Shown one piece after another: positions 9,501-19,249 of a DNA stretch of 64,000 nt. The notes beneath the pieces were generated by a model that searched no databases, was not told the DNA's origin, and worked only from the letters and a program-made list of their open reading frames with translations. Origin of the DNA: Sweltsa coloradensis (lineage: Eukaryota; Arthropoda; Insecta; Plecoptera; Chloroperlidae); the NCBI GenBank assembly GCA_024449915.1, contig JAMZAV010000629.1:1-64000 (forward strand). Direction: 5' to 3'. Within the stretch, counting starts at the first letter, position 1; each line of letters opens with the position of its first letter. The position numbers and the translations under genes were made by a program.

Positions 9501-11195
9501 ATTTCAAAATATCGCACTTTAAAGTTTAAACTTTGAACAAAAGTGAGTAGAATCAGAGTCGGCTTCGGAACAACCTTTTACGGCATTTTACCAGTAATTA
9601 CAATTAAATAATGTACAAATTATTTGATTTAAATAATTAATCAGCGAATTAATTCCATTTTTTTGGTAATTTCACAGATTTACAGTCATAGAATACAAAC
9701 ATAATACATACAACATAGCAAATTTAGTACAACTCTTGGAATATGAGAAAAAGCATATACCTTAATCCAAAATAGACTGTCGTCACATGCTCAGTTTTCC
9801 AACATATTGCTTATAGATCCAAAACTTAAGAGGCCTCGGGAGTCGCAGACTTCTGCCACTTTAAGAATAAAATCTAAATGGGTAAAGATAATTACATGAA
9901 TTCTTTTGTAACATATTAAAGAATATTTTGTTTAGGGTCCTACCTTTTCGTTTTTTTTCCGTGCGTAAAAAAAAGTTATTGAGTAAAATGAAAATGAAAA
10001 TGCAGTTATCACAAAAATACAAAATTGGGTCTCTACATAATATTATATTAAAGAACGTCCTAAAATTTCATCAAAATCGGATGTATAGTTTAGACGCAAA
10101 TATCTTAGCAGTTATTGTCAATATTGTTGCGGGTAGTCTAGCTCCAGGGGCACTTGCTTTCATTTCGCAAAGTTAGCTCGTGTCTCGGAGTAGGAGACTC
10201 GCTCTTGGTTTGTCGCTAATCGCCGCTCGGGTGATGTGTGCCTGTGTGTGTGTTGGATGTGCGTTGAGTCATTGACGCATGCAATGCGGACAATCTATGT
10301 GGTGAAGGTCACGCACGCATACCATTCGACTCGCAAAACCCAGAGCTTTCATCTCACTGTCGATTTTTAAATTTAATATTTTAATATTACTGTTCCATGG
10401 AAGGAATTGCTACTTAGAAAACGCTAAAAGGAGCACGTAACCTCAGGATCTTGCAAATTATAGTTATCTTATGGGAACTTATAAATAATTAAAAATGAAT
10501 TTTACTTTTAGTGTTTCTAACGCAATTGAAACCTGCTCGAATTTAGAAGTAAACATAAATATCATAAACGTATTGCATCCCTACAGCCCTACTGTTTACA
10601 TTTTACCGTTTGTGACTTCCGCGTCTTTCCGAGGATGGCAGGAAGGAACCCATTTCCACTTATTGTTTTTTGGAAAATTTCTATGAATTTGTATAGGTAC
10701 CTTTGACATGAACTTTAAAAAATGAGAACCTGTTTAGAAATTGCTGTATTTTCCTACTTTTTTAATATAAGAGGTAGTGTGTCTAAGTTCCCTTTACGAA
10801 GCTCTTTATATTGTGGAACTTGCCCGTACTGGCCATCAAAGCGTATACTTTGTGCCGTTGTGCGGATACCTTGTGATTCCTTGTTATTTCTATAAATTGT
10901 TAATTGTTGCGGAAATGATCTTATAATTGGTCTGGGTAACACTGCATGAACAGAGGCAACCTCAAAAGTATGTACCCTATATGAAACATTAGCAGGAGAA
11001 CCGCGGCACAGAAAGGGAGACACGATAGCGGCCAGAAACGGTTTTCAAATTTGTAAAATACGGATGTTGGGAACCACTCATCTGTGGTTCGACAATAGAA
11101 GTTGGAATGACATGGAAAACGTATATTCAACCCTCTACCAACAACATTGCTGTGTGTGTTCAAGTAAATAATTAATTGTGATAAATTTTAAATTT
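9500..11195. other. unassigned intergenic DNA
   Basis: No supported exon. Positions 10062-10090 (TAAAATTTCATCAAAATCGG) match the internal motif common to several Helitron2-like families, so 9900-10160 may be a decayed member. Confidence 0.4.
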
Positions 11196-11435
11196 TTATC
11201 GTGGGAAACCTGTTATAGGGTGCAATTAGCCTCTCTTCAGGTGAATTAGGTATGTGCGGATAGGAAATTGTGAAGGGATGTCCGAGGGCTGTTTAAGAGG
11301 ACTCAATCCCTTGCATTAGCCTTAACGACTGAGGAAAACCTCGGAAAAAACCTTCAGTCAGGATTGCCAGTCTCGACGGGATTCGAACCCGGGACCTCCC
11401 GAATCAGAGTCGAGCGCTTAGCGCCCGAGACAACA
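11196..11435 (-). repeat. tRNA-derived SINE family B, full length
   Basis: Well preserved reverse copy: tail TTTTTATCGTGGGAAACCTG, body CCGAGGGCTGTTTAAGAGGA, B box GGGATTCGAACCCGGGACC, and CGAGCGCTTAGCGCCCGAGA from the head. Closest to the copy at 56183-56448. Confidence 0.88.
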
Positions 11436-11559
11436 CTGATAAGTTATGAAGGAACAGATGTATTTTATTTTAATAAGAAATGTATAAGTATGTTTGTAAC
11501 CAGGTACACAATTGGAAATAGAATATAATAAAACATAATGGATTATACTGTTCTTTAAT

Positions 11560-11755
11560 TCTACCTATCCGAGCAAAAGAGATCTAAACTTGAATAAACA
11601 AAGACAACAATACAATCGGTTGACTGTAGTTCATTGTTGTGTCTGCATTTATGAAATTAGATTTACTTAGTTGTCCTCCTTTGTAAATTTGTTTTTTAAG
11701 TAATAGGATAGATATTAAATAAATAAATAGATAAATATAATAACATATGAATATA
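11560..11755 (+). repeat. LINE-type 3' tail, family D
   Basis: GATTTACTTAGTTGTCCTCC, TTTGTAAATTTG, ATAGGATAGATATTAAATAA and a TAAA-repeat end match the copies at 28480-28855 and (inverted) 23880-24255. Confidence 0.65.
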
Positions 11756-12226
11756 TTTTTCTCGTTTGTGTTCTTTTTGTGTTTATTTGCGCCATGCCTT
11801 ACAAATAACTACAGGAACTTTCATTTTGTGTTTTTCAGGGAACCCTAGAAGTATCTCAAACGTAGACCTCGTACGTTTTTGAGTACCTTTAAAAATAATT
11901 TCTTGTTAAAGTGTTATAGTGCTGTTATAGTGGCACGCATAATATTAAAATCATTAGTATTACATGAATGAATACTTTATTTAAATCCGTTTGTATGTTT
12001 AAAAAAAAGAAACCAGACTTATCAAAATTAATTATTCTCATACATGCAACACGACTGTAATCTCGTTTGCGAGACCCCTACAGTACATGTGAATTCCCGC
12101 TGAAAATCAGGTATTTACCACAAAAAGCAACTAATATTGAAACATGGTTGGTGTTCAAGAGATACCAAAAAAATGTTGTCTATATAGTTTTATCATTTAA
12201 TTTGCAGCTAGTCTACCTGTCAGGGG

Positions 12227-12653
12227 CAGTGGAGTAACTATCCCTTGTTTTTTTTTTTTTTTTTTTGGGGGGGGGGGTGAAAATGTTTGTAACTTCAAAA
12301 TGATCAATGGTCAGCATGGCTAGTGAAAAGGGGTATATAGGTATGGTCAGTATGTCATCCAAAAATAATTTGTGGGCATTATGCTCTTTGCTGGGTAAAG
12401 TACATGATTGTGTATAATGGGGGGGGGGGGACCTCAGCTTATGGGCAAAGACCCGGAAAATGGTTCGATCATTAGTGTGTACTGTGTAAATAGGGTATTT
12501 TAACAATTTTTGGTGACAAACCCTCATAATAGAAGTACGAAACAATTGCAACAATATGAAAATTTCTCAATATCTACATAATATGTCAATAAATACTTCA
12601 TAAAATAAAAAAAGTGTGCCCCCCTCGACCCAGCCCCCGCAGTTACGTCGCTG
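12227..12653. mobile_element. hAT-type MITE (427 bp)
   Basis: Starts CAGTGGAGTAACTA and ends AGTTACGTCGCTG; the ends pair as CAGYGRMGTAACT. Flanked by GTCAGGGG (12219-12226) and GCCAGGGG (12654-12661), an 8-bp duplication with one change. The interior holds a T/G homopolymer run (12247-12278) and no transposase. Confidence 0.78.
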
Positions 12654-12661
12654 GCCAGGGG

Positions 12662-13499
12662 CTTTTTTTCCTGCGCATGTGACCTTGGCTAGATCGCGTG
12701 CTACGAGACTTGGGACTGGGAGCATATGTCTCCAGCCGTCGCCGACCATCTCTGTCGAGTCACTTACTCATTTGGTAGCTATAGTAGTGCGGTATTCGAA
12801 ATTATAATGGAGAGCTCTGACAAGCGACGTTCGAAATCTAAATTACATCTATCTGCAAGACGGAAGTGCGGAAGAAGAGTACTGGGGCTAGCTTGGCGGT
12901 ATGGAGAGCTAAAAAACGGTAAGCTATCATGCTAACAAATAATAAATTTGATATTTATATTTTATAATAAATCGGTTCGGTTAGACAGAATTGTTTAAAT
13001 TATATACAAAGTTACCCCAGCAACCAAAAATACAAGATGTATGAAAAGAATTAATTATATAACAACAATTTTTTTATTGCTTATACTTCAAAGTTTCTAC
13101 ACTCCAGTCAGCATGTATTATTTCACGATTATTAGCTCTGAGGTCGGCTGCTAAATAATAATACGTGAGTTACAGTTGCTGGTGATTGTCTTCCGATACC
13201 GTGGTGGTACGACAAAACTGATGAACGAACATTTGTCCTTTGTTCTATGGTGTGGGGTGGGGTGGAATGGCGACTAACTAGACAGTTATGCTTTACAATT
13301 TTCATGTGACACTGTTTTCTAATAAGAATTCACGCAAAATCTATATTATTCTATTAATTCCATAGCATTTTTTTTATAAATTATGTTCCTCTAACATTTT
13401 GAACAATCTAGTTTTGCGACGGAGGGGAGGGGGTCTAGAAGTATAATACATTACATTATAATGTATACCTCGTTGTTATGAAGGCTTGGAATAAATTTG
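12662..13499. other. unassigned intergenic DNA
   Basis: Slightly GC-richer at 12660-12920 with short open frames on both strands, none with a motif or splice-site support. Nothing else seen. Confidence 0.4.
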
Positions 13500-13918
13500 T
13501 GTGGCTCGTTGGTCTTGTTGTTAGCGTATCTGCATCCAATGCAGAATGCCCAGGGTTCGATTCCCGCCAAAGTCAGAAGTTTTTAACTCTGATTTGGACT
13601 TAAGTCCATCAGTTCGTGTCTTAGGAGTTTGGAGCCGTCTTAGCAACGAAGCACATAATAAATTCAGAGTTGTTCTGAATCGGCCTTGATGATTCTGGCG
13701 TTGTTCCGCGGGTGTTCGCACTGTCCAAATTTCCTATTAAAAATGTTGATCTTTGGTTGGTTATCGCTCACTCGTCGATTGTGTCGGGGCCTACAGGGTA
13801 GGCTTAGTCGCTTTGATTTACTGTCCCCCCCCCCGTGAAAATCAGTTATATAACTGAGTGGGTAGACACGGGTAGACACGAAATTTTATTTATTTATTTA
13901 TTTTTGTATTTATTTACT
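13500..13918 (+). repeat. tRNA-derived SINE family A, full length
   Basis: A-box-like GTGGCTCGTTGGTC, B box GGGTTCGATTCCCGCC (13555), body GGACTTAAGTCCATCAGTTC and GTTATCGCTCACTCGTCGAT, 3' hairpin CAGTTATATAACTGAGTGGG, then a TTTA repeat tail. Best reference copy in the window. Confidence 0.88.
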
Positions 13919-14894
13919 CAACCGAAATTGACTACTACAAAAAAGCTCGTGTTTTGAACGCAATAAACAGGTGGGAAAAATGAAGACTCGAGTTGGTAGG
14001 GTGGGAGGGAAGGGGATGGGGGGACAGGGGAGATATACATAGCAATTTTCAGTTCTACATTATAGTATACCTCTTTGTTAAGATGGCCTGAACATAATTT
14101 AAGCATTACAAATTAGAAGTCGTTTCTCTACTGTTCTGCGTAGAGTTCTACAATATATTATTTGATGATAAATGAATGATGATGAATGATATTCAGGCAC
14201 TGGTATATAATAGCTCACCGCCTATGTCCGAGTCCGCCCCGACTGTCAAAATAAAAAGACAGGGCGTCTTCATGGGTCAAGACAATGTGAATTCCTTGCA
14301 GTTTCGTAATAAAATGTTTAAATGACCCTGACCTACCGCTATGTAGTTAGATAGCTTGGATATCGCGACTCACACAGCAGCTATTCGCATCCACTCTCCC
14401 GTCTCGCTGTGGCTGGCTGGCGAGTCTGTCACAGCCATCGAGACCACGTGACTGATACGAGTCTGAGCGCGATCTCTGGAGAGAAGCATGCGTTACGCGG
14501 GACTCCCCAATAGTGTTAATGGCCCCAATCGAAATTAGTGTAACTTTAATATTAAAAATAAATTTAATAAATTAAATCTTAAATATCTGTTTAAAATCTC
14601 ATACCACTGTCAATCTGTCAACGATAGTTAAAATAGATATGATAGATATATAAATAGTACATTCTTTTGTGTGCATTTAAATGTATCTAGTTTTATTTAC
14701 TGTCCTCCATGAATCAGACTGTAAATAGATAGATATGTGATGGCTTTAAATGTACAAATCCCACTGAATCCAAATCCCATTACGTCCATGTTGCAAAATG
14801 TCTAAATAATTCAATAATAAATTAAATTAAAAATAAATGGCTTAAAAATGTACAAATCCCACTGAATCCAAATGCTATTAATGATAATAATAAT

Positions 14895-15645
14895 TGGATG
14901 AGCGAAGCGAAGACTTCAATTTCACCGACCCCCAAAAAAATTTAGCTCGGGTGTTTTTTTTTTTTTTTTCCCCCGTCTGATTGTTCGCTCTCTACCGGGC
15001 AAACGGCATATCCGATCTTGATGAAAATTTGAGGGGACCTTCGAAATCTTTGAACTTAGACTTGCTACGTTTTTGGGTCTCATCGAAGAAATATTTCTCA
15101 TGAATATCGAACTTTTACGATTTTTTTTCGATTTTTAGTGCGATATTTTCGTGACATTTGGGCCGATTCTGACCAAACGGGTGGGGCTACAACGTTCATA
15201 TTTCACATGGAATTAAGGTTATGGTGATGTATTGCTTTTTGAAAGAAAAAATTGAAAAAGTTAGCCAGAATATATAGAAATAAAGCTTTTAATATAGTTT
15301 TTTGATTTTTTGTACGATATTTTCGTGCCATTTGGGCCAATTCTGACCAAACGGGTAAGGCTACAACGTTCATATTATACATGGACATTAAGGTTATGGT
15401 GATGTAGTACCTTTTGAAAGAAAAAGTTGAAAAAGCTAGTCAGAATTCATAGAAATAAAGCTTTTAATATAAGTTTTTTACGGTAAATAATACCAATTAA
15501 CAAGAAACAAAAGAAACTTGACAACAATCACCTACAATGCGTAGGCAGCAAAACAAAGCACTTGCAAAAGTAAAGATATCCCACGCAAACTAAAAACTTT
15601 AAAAAGCTCATCCATCAACGCGGCGGGACTTTAGCGTTTTCCTAG
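14895..15645 (+). mobile_element. Helitron2-like non-autonomous element, family P, full
   Basis: 5' end T|TGGATGAGCGAAGCGAAG; 3' end GCTCATCCATCAACGCGGCG then GGACTTTAGCGTTTTCCTAG|T. GGATGAGC and GCTCATCC form an inverted repeat that is terminal on the left but ~35 bases inside on the right; AACGC/GCGTT form the closing hairpin. No target duplication, T|T site. These are the marks of Helitron2/Helentron elements. No helicase: non-autonomous. An internal ~165-bp segment (15125-15300, 15310-15475) is duplicated. Confidence 0.75.
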
Positions 15646-16018
15646 TAATAATAATGCCAATCTAAAATGGCCTTTTATAACATCATGTCTTGAAACTTTG
15701 CACAAATATACACTCTAACACGCAAAAATATTCATTCCAAAATCACACCCCTTCTTGGTCATCAGCATATTTTGAGTGACTCACTTGCCCAAATTACAAA
15801 AAAAAAAAATAGTATAGAGGATTTATAGAAAAGACTGTTAGAGTACGTCAATAATGGCCAAATTATTTTGCTCGAAAAATATCAAGTTTGACAATTTTTG
15901 GGGGTCAATGGTGGACACAATAAATAATTTTTCTGTTGGTTTCTATACTCATAACTACCTAGCCTGAATGAAATATATTTTTTGATTTTAGCGGGTGAAT
16001 ACCCTTTAACTCTTTTAA
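15646..16018. other. unassigned spacer between two Helitron2-like elements
   Basis: AT-rich. Positions 15957-16010 (CTGAATGAAATAT...TTAGCGGGTGAATACCC) recur at 25695-25740, so this is old repeat DNA. Confidence 0.4.
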
Positions 16019-16883
16019 CTAGGAAAACGCCAAAGTCGTTGTTGGACGAGTGAGTAAGCATCACAATAACATTTTGCAGCTGCAGCATGCATGCATGCAG
16101 CTCTGACTCATCAAGTCGAAACTTGTCTAGCTGCTACTGCTGAGTTCCCTATATTGCTATGCACGTGGACGCGGGCGACTCCAAAACTGGCAAAACTATC
16201 ACCTCGCCAAGTCACCAACACCATTAAAGCTATCAAGATTCCAAAATATGTTTTAGAAAGGTTTATCCAGGCACCGCATTCCCCTTCGATATGTTCTGCA
16301 TTCATCTTTTATGCTCCTCAAATCAAGCCAATTTAGTAAAGCCCCGCAAAACATGATTTTTTGAAGTAATTATTTTTTTGTAAGTTGGCAGGGACAGATA
16401 TAATTCTGAAATTTTTCACAGTTGTTAATTTTCATAGTGGTAACATTGATGAGAAAGGATATTTTTTCCCAAAGCGAACATTAAGTTTAAAAAAAATAGT
16501 TGCAAATTTTAATTTTTTGTTGGTTGGATTCCTGTGAATTTTGCTGTCCACGTTAACAGCACTCTACCAATTGGTCCTTGACGATGGTGTGAAATTTCGT
16601 CAAAATCGGTATCGGATGAGTAGTTTTACCTCTGCGCATCGAACACACACAGACATACATACATACATACATACATACATACATACATACATACATACAT
16701 ACATACATACATACATACATACATACATACATACATACATACATACATACATACATACATACATACATACATACATACATACATACATACATACATACAT
16801 ACATACATACATACATACATACATACATAACGAAGTGCCAAAAACTTGCCATATAGACTCCGTGCGCTCCGCTCACTCGTCCA
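16019..16883 (-). mobile_element. Helitron2-like element, family S, carrying an (ATAC)n microsatellite
   Basis: Minus orientation. Left edge CTAGGAAAACGCCAAAGTCG + TTGTTGGACGAGTGAGTAAG is the 3' end (hairpin, CTAG); right edge CGCTCCGCTCACTCGTCCA is the 5' end (TGGACGAGTGAGCGGAGCG). The inverted pair GGACGAGTGAGC is offset on the 3' side as in family P. The internal motif AAATTTCGTCAAAATCGG lies next to the microsatellite. Confidence 0.68.
16653..16829. repeat. (ACAT)n microsatellite, ~44 units
   Basis: An uninterrupted tetranucleotide run inside the family S element. It creates long spurious Tyr/Val/Cys/Met and Ile/His/Thr/Tyr open frames. Confidence 0.97.
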
Positions 16884-17224
16884 GTCACTCCACTACATTA
16901 CAGACTTCTTTCTGAAAACGTTAATCATATATTTTTATTATTAAGATAAGATTTTCAATTATTAAAGTAAGCTGAAAGTTGCACTAAAAATAATGGCCGG
17001 AAAACAAACCATTCAGTCACTTTTAGCTGTTGTTACAAATCGACCAATAAGGTTATGCCAAACAGTGATATTAACTGTGTTATCTAGAAGGCGGTAGTTA
17101 ATTCATTGATCCAAGACATTAAACAGCTTTGCGCATTGGTCAACAAAGGTCTAGATCCCAAACCATGACCATTTGACGCCACGTGCTGTTTTAGCGGGTA
17201 GTAAAATGTTTTGTTTTTAAATGA

Positions 17225-17345
17225 AACATGTAGGGCTGTGTAGAAGGACTCAGCTCAGGAATACCTGTGGAGGACCTCCCGAATCATAAACTCCCAATCA
17301 AAAACTCCCACTTTACGCTTTAACTACATTTGTCGATGTAGTGTT
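17225..17345 (-). repeat. SINE family B, decayed fragment
   Basis: AGGGCTGTGTAGAAGGACTC, GGACCTCCCGAATCA and AACTCCCAATC-type head remnants in reverse orientation; strongly eroded. Confidence 0.45.
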
Positions 17346-17689
17346 TGTCAACAACAACAACAACAACATCACTGTTAAATCATGACTATTGAATAAATAA
17401 AAAATAAAAATAAAATGTATTTAGAGTCTATTGGCAACACTGTGCATTGGTAGAACAGATTGTTCACATAATCACATTGTTAGAGTAGGTTTATGTTAAT
17501 AAAATATGGATGAAATCCAAGTTGTTTCAGTCGGTCGGTAAGACAACTTCCTACAAAAGATTGGTTTAAATCTAATTAAAAGAGTCTTGAAGGCGATCTA
17601 CTAACAATTTAACATTTCCCCTTATTTATATAAAGAGCTATTGAAGTCAATTTAATCAAAATTTTTAAACTCAAAATCTTTGAAAAATT

Positions 17690-17990
17690 GCTTGACCAAT
17701 TACTTTTTAGAGTTCTTGTAATGAACCAAATTCAATGGCTTAGCAATTTTAAAAAAATGATTTTGAGTTTAAAATTTGTACTTTTTTACCACGAAAATGG
17801 TTGGCTTGGCGCTCGTCAACAGGCGAAATGATCTTACTACTTGTCAATGCGAAACTAGGGAGAAAGAATGAAAAGCTTGGCTCAACTTATAACTTATATC
17901 TCACAGCATTCACAACCGAAGACTTTTGAAGTAGAGCTTGGCAGCCGTTTTTTTTTTTTAAAATTGTATTTGTGGGGGATATTACATCTT
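17690..17990 (+). repeat. repeat family H, copy 1
   Basis: GGTTGGCTTGGCGCTCGTCA, CTAGGGAGAAAGAATGAAAA, GCTTGGCTCAACTTAT and GACTTTTGAAGTAGAGCTTG recur in reverse complement at 56855-57090. Family not recognised. Confidence 0.65.
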
Positions 17991-18770
17991 TTTGCTGTTT
18001 GTTTCCTATCAAGGCGTGTAATTAAGCTATATTCGAGGAAAGCGTCGATATTCAGCGAGTAGCGAGTTCATTTTTTACATTTTTGAGCCCTCGTTCCCCC
18101 CAAAAATAGCCCCTTGTGTTTTGGACGCTAGATATTTATAATGATTAAGAAAATGTTTAATTTCAAGTTTGTACAAATTACCACGCCTTAGTAATTCGTT
18201 GTATTGATTATCATCCAAACTTTTTATTTCCTCCTGTCCCTGTTACCCGAATTTGGTTTTAAAAGCAAAAGACATTGCGTCTGAGGTACATCCAAGTGTG
18301 GTCTTAGTCTCATTCAATTCTAAGATTTGCCGTTTTCTCTGTAGGCTCTTATATCTCCGCGGAGAATTAGCTAGCTAGCCAGCTAGCCAGCTAGCCACCC
18401 ACCCACCCAGCCAGCCGGAAGGATTTTAACGAAGTTGAGGCACATATTTAACACAGAACGGGATATCGGATCGGGGTGGTTTTTATGTAGGTCATGGACC
18501 ACATATCAGGTCATATACCGAGTTTCAAGATCGTAAATCTTTCGGGGCGGCGTGTGCAGATAGCTGAAAACCTCCCAACTCGGGTAGGAGTATACAGGGC
18601 CGTCGAGTTTGTCGTCGCCTAAGCAGTCGCGTGCGCTTGGCTGCGGGCGAAAAACCGTCGCCCTTAAATCGTACTGATTAAACATTGCCCTACCCTCTGT
18701 TAAGGATGTTTTTCTTCGTGTGAAAACCAAATAATGACAAATATATATATATTATCTTCTCACAGTGAAA
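17990..18770. other. unassigned intergenic DNA with an (AGCTAGCC)n-like stretch
   Basis: Short repeats of AGCTAGCC/CCCACCCAG at 18365-18417. No exon supported. Confidence 0.4.
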
Positions 18771-19098
18771 GATTGTTTATTTCCTAATTAACAAACACTT
18801 TGCATTTTAAATTAAAACATCATTTAAAGTTACAACTTAAAGTAAAATAATAATCATTCAATAATGAATCCTGTGGAAAAGTGAAAAAACATTATGCAAA
18901 ATAAAAAAAACAGGTCCTGAATAAGATTAAAATAATAATGTTAACTGAGTGAGAATTCAAACAAAACAATGTGCATATTTTAGTTTGCCCGAATTTTTTT
19001 CTTTAGTTATGAAAGTCTTTCCCTCGGTTCTCTCAGAACGGCTATTGTACTTGCAAGCCTCGTTCAAGGAAAACTATTTCAATTGGTTTGGATTTGAT

Positions 19099-19249
19099 TT
19101 ATTTCTCACATATATATGGCAACTTTTGTAATCCAGGAGCTGCCGGTTGGTCCCAGAGGTATTGTATATGCACAGCATAGACTGCGACTGTACCAGACAT
19201 TGGTGCATTAGGAGCAAATTTAATGAACGGGATGTCACTTATTGGACAC
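19099..19249 (-). pseudogene. gene 3 exon 6 (CTLD, second half; one-base deletion)
   Basis: Acceptor TTTTTCTAG. Aligned with 62698-62852, one C is missing at base 4, putting TAA in frame two codons into the exon. Beyond it the frame stays open: PISDIPFIKF to LPYICEK then TAA at 19101-19099. AATAAA overlaps the stop. Confidence 0.7.

Noticed and set aside
9031..9517. Three overlapping minus-strand frames of 116-159 codons
   Set aside because: They repeat the same peptide per satellite unit and cross the MITE boundary, so they are satellite shadows.
16541..16915. Long Tyr/Val/Cys/Met and Ile/His/Thr/Tyr repeat open frames on both strands
   Set aside because: Products of the (ACAT)n microsatellite, which has no stop in several frames.
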